Origin: Lucifuga dentata
Taxonomy: Eukaryota; Chordata; Actinopteri; Ophidiiformes; Bythitidae
Length of the DNA: 64,000 nucleotides
Assembly (NCBI GenBank): GCA_014773175.1
Contig: VXCM01000223.1
Span: 248,001 to 312,000 of the forward strand
Reading direction: 5' to 3'
The notes below the pieces were generated by a model. That model searched no databases. It was given only the letters and a program-made list of their open reading frames with translations, and was not told where the DNA came from. Below are positions 41,223 to 54,610 of the stretch, piece by piece. Numbering within the stretch: position 1 is the first letter of the stretch; each line of letters opens with the position of its first letter. The position numbers were made by a program, and so were the translations under genes.

Positions 41223-42870
41223 GGTGGTGGTGGTGGAGGAGGAGCAAGAGAATGAACGAACACAGAAGGAGAGGATTGTGTTTTATAAATATCACAGGGA
41301 TGGGAAGGGCAGGAGCCAGATTAAACGTGAAGAGATTTAACTAGACTTCTATTATGAGGAGAGTTGCTGAGAGCTCTCTATGGATGTCAAGTTGTGCAGA
41401 GCTGCCAAAATCAAACTGCTTCCCTTTTCCTGAGAGGAAGGGAGTCTTTCTGCAGTGTTTTTTTCTAAATAATCATTTTAAAAGCCTTTTTAAGCAAACT
41501 GAGGAGATATCAACAGTTTTTTCCTTGAATCCATAACAAAAACAAAGAGAAGTGCTTTTTATTTCCCATCCCTTCCTCCTGCGGGAGACACATCTAGAAC
41601 AATGGCCTCTACGTCAATACTCATGAAATAAATTTTTTTAATTGCTTCTGTGTTTTGTTTTATGTTTCAATGCCTTACAAAGCTTGTTCTTTTTGACATT
41701 ATTTCTATTCCCTGAGACTATTCCAAGTGGAGCGTGTTTAAAGTTGACTTGAAGATGAGAGACTGAATTCAGGATGGGAACCCAGAGGATATGCAGATGT
41801 AGAGATTTTGAACCCATTTTGGGTAACTTTTTTTTTTTTTCTGTTGTGTACCAACAGAGCGACCACATGGATAGTGTTATCTTCTTTTTAGTTCGTATAG
41901 AAATGATTTGTCTGGGACAGCTCATGACGAAAGATGACAAGGCAGAGATGAAAACTATGTTGCTGTGATTGTTTTGTTAGGAAAAAAAGTGAATCTTTTA
42001 CAGCCAATTTATCTGTTAAGCTATCTGATATTATCTCCACAAAGTATGCACGTACACAAGCTGCTTAGAGCACCTGTGTGTTTGTGTGCATGTGAAAATG
42101 ATTTCTGGTTTGCAAGTGTGGTTATGGCACGGAGATAAAGGAAGAGACAGATTGCTGGAACTTGCAAAAGCAAGAGTGGTGAGTAAGTAAGTCTGCGTGT
42201 GCGTGTGCGTGCGTGCGTGCGTGCGTGCGTGTGTGTGTGTCCGTGCACCTGTTTTTTTGTTTGTAGACTGTATAATGTGGTTTGCGGGTGGGGGCTGAAT
42301 ACTTTCTCATGTTGTTGATTTTGATTCACCACCAGTAGTATTTCTGCTCCGTCTCTGCGTGTCTGTCTTTGCGAAATAGCACTTTTGTTATTTTCAAAGT
42401 TATATATGTCTAATTTTGCTTAAAGATTACAAAATAAATCTATTATTTTACATGTAAGAAAACAAATAGCTAAAGATTCAACTGAACTAACTGACATGAT
42501 TCCATTGACTTTGTAAGCAGACAGTGGCCTGTTTGCACTGAATAAACCTACATCAGTGCACACCTGTATTTCTTTGAATATATATATAAATATGGGCATA
42601 CATACATATATGTATAGGGCTTCTATGGAGATATCACTCCCATTTACAAAACAAGGCAAATACTTTTCAGACTGAAAAGCACCCAACACAAATAAGTTCC
42701 ATGTATTGTTGTTGTCATTTGAAACATCCCAAGCCAGGACCACTCTAAGTGTCTTTGTAAGAGCTCTATATGTATATTTATGTATAAATATATTTAATAT
42801 TTATTTATGTATACCAGATGCATACATGCTGATTGTGCCATGTGCCAAATTAAAACTGTAAAAAATGAAG
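41101..42870 (+). other. nlgn3: nlgn3 3' UTR (approximate extent)
   Basis: This non-coding sequence follows the stop codon. Its first part contains the second copy of a 66-bp assembly duplication (41090-41155 and 41157-41222, N at 41156), including a repeat of the last two codons and the stop. A purine-rich GGT/GAGGA stretch follows at 41216-41250. AATAAA polyadenylation signals are present at 41627-41632, 42433-42438 and 42541-42546, and there is a GTGC/GCGT-rich microsatellite at about 42195-42240. Which signal is used cannot be told from sequence alone, so the end coordinate is a guess. Confidence 0.5.
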
Positions 42871-43717
42871 ACGATAAAGTTTCACTAAACCTTTTTTTTC
42901 CTCTCTTGATCAAACTTCTTTTCCTCCCTTTTGTGACTTTTTATTGTAGTCCTTTTGAATGAGTTTAAAAAATATTCTTACAGCAAGTGTGAGTCTCCCT
43001 CTAGGACTTCCTGTCTCCTTCCCTCTTCCTCTCTCCTTTTCTCCTCCCCTCCTCCCCTCTTCTTCTCCCACAGAAACCTTTGAGAGAAACAGGCTAACAG
43101 CTTGGGGCCTATCTGTGCGCATAACTCCAGATTTTACTGTAATTCATGCAAAGTAGCACTGCAGCAATGGGAGATTGTGAAAAGATTGCCTTGATGTACT
43201 AACATTGCATCTTATTATATGTTATTCTCTGGGAGAATGCCGCAGTTATTGATTCTGGTTGCAAGGCAGACAATTTTCATTATCTTGCTGTTGCTCAGAT
43301 TGTCTCTTGAAGTGTATATAGTAATATGACCTGAGCAGTGATCCTAGATGAGCACTCCAGTTCTTAGATACATTTGCACACAGATCTAAATATTTTCATG
43401 AAGCATTCCATTACAGTATCCCCTGGTGTTTAGCGACTGGAGAGGCAGCAGAGCGTGCAGCACAGTCTGGTCAGCTCATCACCAAGCTGCCACTAGCAGA
43501 AACAGAGAGGAGGTTATTTGAGGGAAATTACTTAGAGACTGATTTATGTATACGAGCCATCCTGTTTTTGCTCATATTTTCTTATATGGAATGCTCCTCC
43601 AAGTCAGCTTTGTCTTGAAATGAATCAGAACAACATTCACCCAGAGCTGTTGCTGCTGTCTCATACATACACATTTAATGTTTAGCATATGACTACTTAT
43701 TGGAAAACTTTATGTCC

Positions 43718-44268
43718 TTAAAGGTGTTGCCATGTCATGTTTGAGCCTGATAAATACTACTCACATACATGTTACATTACTGCCAAACATTTTCCAAAAC
43801 ATAAAGCTAGATTTTAATTTTTGTGGTATTTTACCAAATCCCCTAATCTTTCAAAATCAACTGTTCTGGTGACAAATTCACCTTAAAATTCTGTGTTTTG
43901 TCTCTAACACGGACATCCAAATGTAGAAGGCATGGTTATTTTAATTTATCGCGGTAAAAGCAAAACTAATTTCTCTGGAGCTATATTCCCTGGCAGAGAT
44001 ATACATTTTCTTCCATGCAGCTCTGTGTTGGACTGTTAAAATTAAAATGACATGGTTTTATCTCAAGCATGTTTCAAGTCTCTACAAATTGATTTTTATA
44101 GCATACTGGAATGAACTGAAACCAACAGCTGCCTGGAAGGTAAGAAAAACTTTTCAAAAACTTGACGCTCTGGTAGCATGTTTTGGAAAATGATTGCTGT
44201 AACATAATGTGTATGCAGGTAGTATTTATTGGACTCAAACATGCAAAACCATCAGTATGGTCCTTTAA
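43718..44268 (-). mobile_element. TTAA-flanked MITE, copy F
   Basis: A full-length reverse-orientation copy in intergenic DNA. The left end is more diverged (TTAAAGGTGTTGCCATG), while the right end TATGGTCCTTTAA is well kept. Confidence 0.78.
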
Positions 44269-44638
44269 GGCAGAATATGAACGTCCAAAGTAGATTGTTT
44301 CCTCTTCTGCAGTGGTGAGAGGTCAGCAGGCCATTAGCTCCAATACAGACACAGTGGCACAGAACGAAAACTGAGTGGTGGAATTGAGCAAACTATCAAA
44401 AAGGAGAAATGTCATGGGAGGGCAACTTGTTTTTTGCCACGTAATTTTCCCACATGCCGTTAAAGCAGAGCAGATGTCACCGAGTATTGGCAGGGGTAAT
44501 CCAGGGTCACAGCTAGGGATACTCTTCCCTGTAAAGAGTCACGTAATTAAGTGTTGGGCAAAAGGAAAGGCCACAGAAACTGCAGTGGTGTGGTACAGTA
44601 ACAAAAAATGGGGTTAGCTCATTCTGCAATCAGAATGA

Positions 44639-44663
44639 TTGTGACACCCTGAAGGTGTCACAA
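44639..44663. repeat. hairpin, 10-bp perfect stem, 5-base loop
   Basis: TTGTGACACC, CTGAA, GGTGTCACAA in intergenic DNA. No T-run follows it. Confidence 0.9.
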
Positions 44664-44910
44664 AATTAATACAAAGTTCTTATGACAAGAATTACCACCA
44701 ATAGAAAAATGGAACAGTTACTAGAGAGACACTTTCCACAGTTGTGGTTTGTTTTGCGTTCAGTGACTGTGTTCAAAAGGCATCACTCATGGATTGGCTG
44801 GAATACCCCTGTGGGGTTTGTGACTGCCTCGACAGCACTGAAGACAAACCCAGCCAAGGAAATGGATGTGCCAAATTACACAGTGCCACCCGCTGGGAGC
44901 CCACTGCAGG

Positions 44911-44952
44911 TGTTTGTGTGTGTGTGTGTGTGTGNTGTGTGTGTGTGTGTGT
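44911..44952. repeat. (TG)n microsatellite with N44935
   Basis: A TG run broken by a single N, so the true repeat number is unknown. Confidence 0.9.
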
Positions 44953-47045
44953 ATGTCTGTGTGCACGGGCGGGCGCATCCGTACGTGCATGCATTCGTGT
45001 GTGTAAGTGTATTATTTGTGGAGCATGTGTGCAGATATTGAGAATTTTATTTCTTCCTCTGAACATGCTGTTAGCTATATTTCCTCTCACTCTCTTACTC
45101 ACCCTTATTTCTTTCTTCCTGTGTCTTGTTCTTCTATGTTCTCTTCCTGTTTTATATAGTTTTTTTTTTTTTAAATCAGCCCTCAAAATTCTGTCTTTGC
45201 AGCTCTACCTCTCTCATGCACATTTTGGGTCTTTATTCTCACTGTAAATGCTATAATCTGGACAGTTTGCTCATTTCCAATCACTTAAGGTCTAATTTCC
45301 TTGAGTTACTGTCTTCCTCTCTGAGGAAGATGTTAATGAATATTACTTCCTGAGAAGCAAAGTAGAACCAGTTACTGCATCACAACTCATAGTTTAAATT
45401 TAAATAGCCTGTTTTTCTCCAAGGGGAAAATCATACCATACTCTGTCAAGTTATCAATAATCTATCATTTCCTTTGTGAAAAATGCACTCTCATCAGATT
45501 TATTTTGTATCCACAAAGCAACAACAAATCCCCAGCATATTTTTCAAGTTTCCTAACAAGGAGCATCATGCACTGGAGCTTTTTTGTGGCATCAAATGCA
45601 GATATCATACCACATTTTTCATAGAAACTCAGAGTGAAATTAATTCAATACATCATGAAAAATCTCTGTTATTTCAGTGTCACTGTACAGATTATTCAAG
45701 ATGCCCTGTTACATCTATGTTTATGTCCATAGAATGTATTTATAATCACACACTGGAGTAATCAAAATAAAATATATATTCTTTCTGTATGTTATTGTGG
45801 TTCCCATGTACTGTATGCAGAACATGACATATTTCCAATGATGTTTTGTGAAAAAATCCAATGTATTTTGCTGTTAATAATGTTTTTTTTGTATTTTTCA
45901 CCCTACAAAATAATTATAAAAAAAAAAAAAAAAAAAATCTAATTTGAATAATCTGTTCTCCCAAATTCACTTTGCATCAAATGTGGCTTTGGATATAACA
46001 AATTTTGAAAGTAACTGTAGTAGAATTGCAACAGGGATTGAACAAACTCCAATATAATGTAAAATACAACAGTGAAGGAGGCTGCTTGGTTTTATGGAGG
46101 TCCAGTTGCAGCTGATAGTTCATGTCCCACCTTCCCCCCAGGGCCTAAAGCTGCCTGTCGACTACATAATGATCTGCCCTCAGTAAGATAGATGGCCTGA
46201 GATATCACTGAGGCTGAGACCAAAACCTACGTGCTCCCAGTATGTGTGAGACAAGTAACAACACAAGGAGGCAGGTATGCTGTAAACCTCTGCAGAGGTT
46301 CTTTCATCTATCCTGTCCAAAAAAAAAAAATCCCCAGGAGATGATGCTTGACGGCTAATTATTCCAACAAAACGTTTCATCCCGAGATTTGCAACTCCTA
46401 GGACTTTTTTTGTCTTTTCAGGCAGCTCTAATCATTCACAACATTATCTTGGAATTTCAGAGCTATTTTGCAAAGTTATTCCTCGTCGGTTTAGGCCCCT
46501 CTGGCGCTATCTCTCTGTTGCATCAGCTGGAGTTCACCATCAGATGGCAGTCCACTAATGTCTTTCTCAGATGTGAGTTACTTATGGCAGGGAAAGGTTG
46601 CATCAGTGGACCTTTGGTGTCTTCACACACTGCCACTCCAGCAGAGACTACAGAGACTCCCTCAGGATTTCCCCTAATCTTATCACTTAGATCACATTAT
46701 AATGACTTTCAGCGGCTGCTATTTGATCTTTAGTGCTAATCCAGGCTACCTGGTTTTTCACAGATGTGTTACATCAAATAAATTGTGATTTTGACTTCAA
46801 TAGCTAAGTTCAGTCTTAAAAACCTACACCATATTTTTCTGTAAAGTACCAGAAGCATCCTTTGAAGTTTAACCTGTGTTTGCACAGAGAGGTAGACACA
46901 TTCTTTTGTCAGAGATGCCTAAATGTGAGTCCTGTGCAGTGAATTCAGTTTAATAAATACACTTCCAATTCAGTCTATCTGGCAAATAGATTTATTTGCA
47001 TGGTAATTCTTAGCCAAATAGAGAGGTCGTGTTAATGCCTATTCT

Positions 47046-47273
47046 TTAAAGGACCGTAATGGTGATTTTGCATGTTTGAGTCTGATAAATACTACCTGCA
47101 TACATGTTGCATTCCTGTCAAACATTTTCCAAAATATAAATCTCTATTTCAGTTTTCGTCTTATTTTTCCAAATCCCTTAATCTTTCAAAATCAAATGTT
47201 CAGGTGATACATCCACCTTAAAGTTCAATGTTTTGCCTGCTAATGCAGAAGTCGTGGCCATTTTTAATTTCTC

Positions 47274-47309
<36 letters not shown>

Positions 47310-47637
47310 GTCTTCTCCTGGGTCTATATTCTCTAGTGGAGACATATATTTTCTTCTCTGCAGCTGTTAGACCAGTTAACTTAATAACTGTGACAAAAAA
47401 ATAACAACAAAGTTGTTGGATCACCTTCTTCAAGCACGTTTCAAATCTCTACAAGTTGATTTTTATTGCATACTGGAATGAACTGAAACCAATGGTATAG
47501 TCTGAAAGGTAGGAAAAACAATTCAAAAATGTACCTCTCCAGTATGTAGTATGTTTTGGGAAAAGCTGTAATGTAACGTGTACTGAGGGTTGTATTTATT
47601 GAGCTCAATCATGCAAAATCACTGGTATAGTCTTTAA
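47046..47637 (-). mobile_element. TTAA-flanked MITE, copy G with poly-A expansion
   Basis: A full-length reverse-orientation copy. It carries an A-run of about 29 bases at 47278-47306 inside the element, at a point where other copies have only a few As. Confidence 0.78.
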
Positions 47638-47979
47638 ACTCCAGAAAGTTTCTGACCTCATAAAACTTTTCCAAACTTTTGAAGGTACAATTGTTTTGCT
47701 GATGAGAATCTAATTTAAATCCCACCATATCTTAAAATACAGGTTCATTTGCCTCCAGTGATTATTCAGAATACAAACTGGTAGCAAATGCATTTTCACA
47801 CCCAGCATTAAATTAGATTTAGAGTTCATATTTTACTGTCAGATATTATCATTCCTGGCATAATCAGTCAGTTAACTGATTAAAAGGAAGTGTTCCACTG
47901 AAATATACAATGAAATGTTCCACAGGTAATTCTAAAGCCTTGTCTTGGATCTTGAATATTGTATACATCTGAGTCATAG

Positions 47980-48720
47980 AGGCAGCATGCTGAGCAAGCC
48001 AGCATGGATGTCTTCTCTCAAGCCACATTGTCCAGCTCTTCTTGGGGGATCCCAAGACATTTCCAGGCCAGATGTGATATATATATAATTTCTCCAACAT
48101 ATTTTGGGTCTACCCTGTGGTCTATTTCCAATTAGACCTCCCATGGTCTATTTCCAATTAGACCTCCACAGAGAGGTAGTTCCCTCCTGATGTCCGAACT
48201 CTGCTCCCTGTGCATATGGCAGAGTCCAAACACCTTCTGGAAGAAACTCTTTTTGGCCACTTTTATCCACAATCTCATTCTTTCAGTCTCTACTGAAAGC
48301 TCTTGACCATACATGAGAGATGGGCCACAGAAGAAAGATTAACCATTAGACCGAAGCGAGAACTTTGCCTCTAGGCTCAGCTCTCTCTTCACCATGACAG
48401 TCTGATACAGCATCCGCATCACTGCATATGTGGCGCTGATCCGTCTATCAATCTCACGCTCCATTCTACCCACACTTGTAAATGAGACTCTGAGATACTT
48501 TAACTCCTTCACTTGTGGTAGCAACTCAGTCCCCACTTGGTGGAAATAATCCTTTTCCCGGTACCATGGCCTCAGATTTGGAGGTGCTTCATACTCAAAT
48601 GCTAACCGGTCCAGTGCACATTGGAGGTTACAGTCAGATGAAGCAAACAGAACTGAATTATCTGCAAAAAGCAGCAACGCAATCCTGAGATCACCAAACT
48701 GTACACTATCACATTTTGTA
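47980..48720 (-). pseudogene. Rex3-like reverse transcriptase fragment, inactive
   Basis: The minus strand encodes remnants of an RTE-clade reverse transcriptase. Visible pieces are ALLLFADNSVLFASSD, ELLPQVKELKYLRVSFTS, GRMEREIDRRISATYAVMRM and VKRELSLEAK, then, after a frame shift, YGQELSVETERMR and SSDIRREL. The catalytic FADD box reads FADN, losing the second Asp. A 26-bp tandem duplication (48118-48168) and frame breaks further disable it. Only part of the RT and the region after it remain; there is no endonuclease domain. Confidence 0.8.
48118..48168. repeat. 26-bp tandem duplication inside the Rex3-like remnant
   Basis: Unit TGGTCTATTTCCAATTAGAC plus six bases, repeated head to tail. 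Each unit also has inverted GGTCTA/TAGACC arms. Confidence 0.9.
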
Positions 48721-50676
48721 TCTACTCTACAGACAATATGAACACCTTTGAAATATTTTCACAATTTTAAATTATAAGATGTTCTTGTGTGACTGTCAGA
48801 TTACTGACTTGGGTCATTATGATGAAGTACCCAGTGTTTCTGCCCAGTAGGTAGTCCATGGCATTTATCAAAGCTACAGGATGCTCAGTGCTACTTCTCA
48901 TGCTTTCAGTGCTTGTTTTTACTCCTTTTGCTCACTACCCCTAAGCTTATCACTGGGGAATAAATTAGGCATTATTGAAAATGCTGAGGCCCTAGACAGT
49001 CAATGATAGAACAAAGAATACTATTTGAGCTCTTTGATAGAGTTCCTGTTGCTTGTTTTGGTTTCAGTGATAAATTGAAGAAAATGGCCTGACTGACTTG
49101 AAAGAGGAAGGGTGAAGTGTCTAAAAATCCCCAGCAAGCAGTGATGTAACGCTTCATTTGAAGTCCAGGGAATGCTGGATGAGTCACATTCTTTGGGACT
49201 GAACATCTTCAAAAGGAATTTCACTGGTTTCCTGTTTTACACAATGAAGTCTGTGCAGAGAGAGAAGCAAACAGGAACGGCCAAGGGTGGAGACTTGGAT
49301 TTACATGGTACCAACCAAATGGGCCTTATAATGTTTCCATGGCACTGATGACTTTAATGTACAGGAGTAATATTGCATTATAGACCTATTTTATTGTAAA
49401 GATATAAAACTGCTGCAGCAAATCTGTCATTACTGCTGGTGCAGAGATTGGTGATTACTGTCCTGTTCTGTCACCATTTTAATATAGCTGAAAATGATCT
49501 TACAGTATTTATAGATGACATTATAGCTCACATGACTTTGAAGCGGTGTCAAATGAGATATATTTCACGGCAAGTCCTTTTATAGCTGAAGCTCCTCATT
49601 TTGCCTTTTGTGAGCCAAATTCTGCAGCAATAATAAAGCAGTGATCTGAATCCTTGATCCTGGCTCAGTGACTGGGCTCAGTTATGTGGAGGTGAGGGTG
49701 GTGACATGTTGGGGTAGGGTAGTGGGGGAAGTTGAGCCGTCTAATTCCTTGGGAGAGCATTGTTAGCCTAGACCATTTGGGGAGCTCTCAGGGGACGGAC
49801 GTGGCTCTGGTCTCTCATCAGCCAGATGACAGAACATTGCGTGCTCTGCATTCTGTACTCATCCCACCTATGATAGCCTCGCTGCACAGGATATATCCCT
49901 GGTTCATTTATTCATTGTCTGATAATAACAAGTGTCTCCTTTCTGCTATAGTCAATTACATCTTCATTAGGTTGCTAAATAGCTTAAAACAAACCAGCAT
50001 CGTGTGTAGAGATTCTAAGTCTATGTGACATTAATCAATGAGATGCTGAGCCTATAGGTGAAAGCTGGAAGGGGTATAACATGATATTAATGTCTTCATC
50101 TCCAAAGCCCATTCACTGCCACATGGTACTATCAATTCATTTTAATTTATCAGCTAATGAACTCAGTTCATCCATCACGTTCTTTGTCTGTTATCTAAAC
50201 AAGGCAACTGGCTGACATATTGGCCTGTTAGTTTCATGTGCTGCCAATCAAATGCTACTCCCATAGCAATTAGCAGATAAACAGTATGGAGGTTGTCCCA
50301 CATTACAACCTGATAAATCACATCAGATTCCATTGAAGAGCAGTCTAATGAAAATCATATGGCATGAATAGCTGCCTGCCATTTTGTACCTCTGCCGAAG
50401 AGGTGATGTGATCACCGGCATTTGTTTGTTTCTTGTTTGTCTGTTTGTTAGAAGGATATCTCCAAAAGAAATTGATGGATTTGGATGAAAGTTTGGGGAC
50501 CAGTCTAGATAGATAATATAGAGAGGAAAAGGTAATTAAATTTTGTAGATGATATTCTGGATCCAGGATACAGAAGAAGCTTTTAGCCTTAAAAGTCAAT
50601 GCTAGGCGAGATAGGCAAGCCATCCATCTAGTTTGTCATAGGTACTTAATTTTAGCATTTTAATGCACCATGCTGC

Positions 50677-50772
50677 AGTAATATGCTTTGGGAGATGGTT
50701 GGCAGGAATAACATGTATGCAGGTAGTATTTGTTAGGCTCAAATATTCAAAGCCACTGGTATGATCCTTTAA
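50677..50772. mobile_element. TTAA-flanked MITE, end fragment H
   Basis: Only one terminal arm is present: about 95 bp ending CACTGGTATGATCCTTTAA. Because the arms are inverted copies of each other, orientation cannot be set. Confidence 0.65.
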
Positions 50773-51000
50773 ATGCCAGTCCATGTAGTCCAGACATGGA
50801 GTTATGGGTCAGAAATAACTTGCATGGGAAATTTCAAAATGAGTTCCAAGCAAATACCTTTCATTTCATCTGCTCTTGACCAGCACATTTACTGCATTTT
50901 TGCAATTCTTCTCCATCAGTCTCCTTTTCCCTCCTTTGAAAACAGGACGTGTCCTTCATTTACGAGGGAAGTTACATCACGTTGAAGCTAACTCTGTTTG

Positions 51001-51008
51001 TTACATTC
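51001..51008 (-). CDS. rgcc: candidate final mini-exon of the RGCC-like gene (weak)
   Basis: On the minus strand, an AG at 51009-51010 is followed by GA ATG TAA. Joined to the G left over at 55262, this gives Gly-Met-stop and a protein ending ELAGM, like the LASM ending of mammalian RGCC. The polypyrimidine tract before the AG is poor and the motif is short enough to occur by chance in 5 kb, so this is only a candidate. If right, the protein is 113 residues and the gene spans about 7.1 kb. Confidence 0.22.
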
Positions 51009-53480
51009 CTGAACAGCTGTGGCCTCAGTCATCCTCGCCTTTCTCTAAGTGGAACAGACAACGCAGGAGGAGCAGGTTAGTCTATAGTACCCCTGTGTAT
51101 TTCCCTATTGTTTGAACATTCTTGTTTTCCCTTTTTGTCTCTTCATTCTCCCATCAGTCTTCTTTCATTTAAAGTATGTCAACACATTTTATGTTAATTT
51201 GCTCACATTTACTGTCTCATCCCTGTCCCTGGTGTCTTTCCCTTCCCCATTCTCACTCACTCTCCCTCTTCCCGACTCTTCCAAAGCCGAAGCCAGATCC
51301 TCTCCAGGTCAGTTGGGGTTAAATGGTTGGCCAGAGTTCAGAGCAGACCTGAGCTCTCTGAACAAAGTGTCCTTAAATAAGACATGAACAGACAAGGAAC
51401 AGTATCTTAAATGTTCAGCCTTCCTTCCTTCGGCTGCTGCCATTGACATAATGTCAAAAACCAGGTCCACTAACACAGTCTGTTCATAATATTTCAGCAG
51501 GGCCAGTAGTTTGGGTGATAGGTCACATCAACCAGCTGTCGAGGGATATTAAGGATAAAACGATGGCAGTTCAATAAATTGCTGGTCCTTAATGCCTGTT
51601 CCAAGGCAGAAAAACATTTACTCCCCATCACGTGTTATGTGAGATTAAACTAAACTGCGTGACCAAAAATTACACCATCAGAGATGACTTAACGGTTTGT
51701 TGTTGGTTCGTTCCTCATTCAGTCTCAAACTCACGTCAGCTTTGGCACCTGAAGTGTCGTCTTTAGCAGAAAAAAAATTCATTTTGCGTACTTCAGCTGG
51801 ATTATACTGCTGATGTCAGTCACTGTAAAATCACAAGTCTCAAGTGAAAAATCACAACCTACAACCATGTTCACCCCTGCCTCATCTGTTTCTATAAGCC
51901 AAGTTGATTTGACAACAGGGAGGAGATACCTGTAGACATGGATGACGTGTTAGGTGAAATGACAGCACAGGATAAACACAACTATGATGGATAAGCAACT
52001 TAGACAAAGCAAAACAATTTCCTTCCTACGTTCAAAGCTTGTATTGCTGGCTATAAGTTATAGCAGATTCAAAGATCCTGAAAAGAATTACAATGCAAAG
52101 ATTAAATGAGCATTGTTTTTCTCAAATGACGCACTTCCCTTTAAACTTAGCTGCTCAGTGTCAGAGCTAAATTTGTGGGTTTCCTGTGGCAGAAGTGAAA
52201 CTCAAAGCATGTTCAGATCAGGCACACAGGAAGCATAAGTGCAAACAAAAAGAGCTGGTGCACAACAGTGAGATCTGTTCTGTTCTCGAAACTAGTTTTT
52301 AATGTCTGTGTGCTTAGAATAAAATGTGGCCTGTTGTGCTTCCACTGAATCTACCATATTAATTTTGCGTCTGTATTTCAAGGTATACTCAAGAAAAAAA
52401 ACAGTTTCAATTCTGATCATATTGTTGGTTTATTTATATGTGCATTCTGTGGGTTTACACGTCTATATAAATATATAACACTTTATGAAACAATCATATT
52501 AACAAAAACTGTACAACTGCATTTTATAAAATACATTAGATCCGAACCTCACCGACTCATTCCTTTGAAATTTGTTTAAAACTAAACAGTTAATTGTGAT
52601 TTAGAGCTAGACAAGGATCAACTTCCTTTGCAGGCTTCAGTGAATTTCATATATGTGGTTTTGGTTTTTCTGCATTTTGTGTCTGTTCATCTCATTAGTT
52701 TATTTGTTGCTGCTGGAAATTGTGCATGAAAAACTGCGCCAACAAATCTTATAATCAAAACAGAACTCAACAATGGACTATGGTGTTTGGGTTTTTTTTT
52801 TGTTTGTTTGTTTGTTTGTTTGTTTTTTGTTGTTTTTTTTGTCCAATTGTAAACAAAGATGGAGGAGCTAACAGGGATGATCTGGGTTGCTGCTGTGAGA
52901 TATAAAAGCGTAACATTTGACAAGATTGCTCTATTTATCAACTTTTGCTCCCAACGCTTTCATAAAGGTAGGTTTTATTTGTTCTGTAAGATGTTTTCTG
53001 TTGGAAGTGCTAAGGCATATCACTCTTTAGCTTAGGCCCAGAGAAATGCTAACAAGCATTTAGCTAGCAAGCTAAACGCTAACCTCTGTTAACTATGCTT
53101 TCTGTACAGCATTTTCTCATATACCCCAATAGGCAGAAGCTTTGTCGAGTTTGGAATTATGTCAAAAGTCTTGAATTTTATGTTGTCAGGATATCATCTT
53201 GCTGGGGGTCTAATGGTGTTCTTGCATTTTGGGATGAAATGCCCTTTTAATTTCTGATGTTAACCTTTCCCCTAGGACAACCATGGGAGCATTTAGCTCC
53301 TCTAGATCTGCTGTGTGCTCCACAGTAGCCAGCCTCATCACCCTTGGCCTGTTTCTCCCTCTCCATGCGGCTTCTCTGTCTCCTATCACATCTCTGAAAG
53401 ACAAAGAAACAAATGAAAATTCAGGAGCCAGAATGGAACGCAGGTGAATTAAACACATGCAGATACATGCACTCACTAAA

Positions 53481-54213
53481 GCCACTTTCAGACTTGGGAT
53501 CATCACCTGTCTATGAAAGTGCTGCTTTTTGCCATTCAAACATTGCTCTCCTTTACGGCAATGTGCCAGGACCTTTACAGATAAAGACACAATTCTCACG
53601 CGAGATTTTGCATCTGCAAGGTGAGACTGGGTAACGCAGGAATTTACATATAACACGGTAAATGACATAATTCTGAGTTATGGCTTCCCAGTTCTGAGGT
53701 ACAACGAATGCAGCATAATTACTTGGGCCTAACGTCTCTGTAAACCTCATTGGTGTAGAATGCTGGTCAAATTATCATACACAATGGCGTCTGTCATGGT
53801 GCTGTTTAGATCTTCTGCGTGGATGAAAAGCAATTTTGATCCAGACCAATTTCCAGCCATTTTATCATTCGTAAAAGATGTTTTCAATGAAATTCTGCTT
53901 GTCCAAAATGAATTCTGTGATGTGGGTGCAGAATTCAAAGTGTCACTTCCTAGTCTAATGAATGGCTTGCGCGCTATACACAAAAACATCTAACGTCACA
54001 GCACCGTAATCTTGTGCGTGCCTTTGCTGGCAATGTGATTGTGTTTATTCACACGTGCCGTGAAGGAAATGCTACCGGTTCCTACTGTACCTAGGAAAAC
54101 CTAGTAATACTTTTACTTAAAGGTGACTTGAGGTCCCTTTCAAACATGAGGCTGAAGCATTAAACTGCCAGAAAATTAACAGAATGGGGTGAATGTCTGA
54201 AAGGCGCTTAATA
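53481..54213. mobile_element. possible second MITE type with TTTCAGAC ends
   Basis: Left AAAGCCACTTTCAGAC and right GTCTGAAAGGCGCTT form imperfect inverted ends about 730 bp apart. The interior has CG-containing, non-coding sequence unlike its surroundings. Only one copy is visible in the window, so the call is tentative. Confidence 0.35.
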
Positions 54214-54610
54214 AGTGAGGGTAAACCTTATTCTAGGATGCAGAGGTGGAGTTAGTAACAGCAATTTTCTGTGCATTAAGCCCTCTGATAACACCGGATA
54301 CATGCTTTATTCTTTGTTGTTTGTGTTCATGGGTCTCTGAAACACCACTGCCTTAGTGCTGATAGCAGGAACATGATGCTCAAATATGCTATTATCATTA
54401 AAGGCCGTGTAGATAGTCCACCTGAGTCCCCAGATGTGGCATTTACACACAAGAGGTGCTCAGAGATAAAGGGAGGAGGGGATGAGACTGAGACTACAGG
54501 GAAGAAACATGGTGGCCACTGTGCGTTCTGTTTTTCAGTGTGTAGCAAACATAAGGTCTCTGTCAGCATCTCAGCCACCATTACTTACCGCAGCCAGCTG
54601 GTGTGTCAGC

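Larger units (their letters stand above)
42871..51000. other. intergenic DNA between nlgn3 and the RGCC-like gene
   Basis: I see no gene in this stretch. It contains MITE copies at 43.7, 47.0 and 50.7 kb, a TG microsatellite with an N scar at 44.9 kb, a 10-bp-stem hairpin at 44639, poly-A runs (about 45.92 and 47.28 kb) and a degraded Rex3-like fragment at about 47.98-48.72 kb. The short open frames have no recognisable domain other than that reverse transcriptase. Confidence 0.6.

Noticed and set aside
44639..44663. Hairpin as a bacterial-type terminator.
   Set aside because: The DNA is eukaryotic, no T-run follows and no gene ends here.
53210..53668. Open frame of 152 codons on the minus strand within the region downstream of RGCC-like exon 4.
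   Set aside because: No domain seen, phase does not join to the RGCC-like exons, and part overlaps a possible MITE end.
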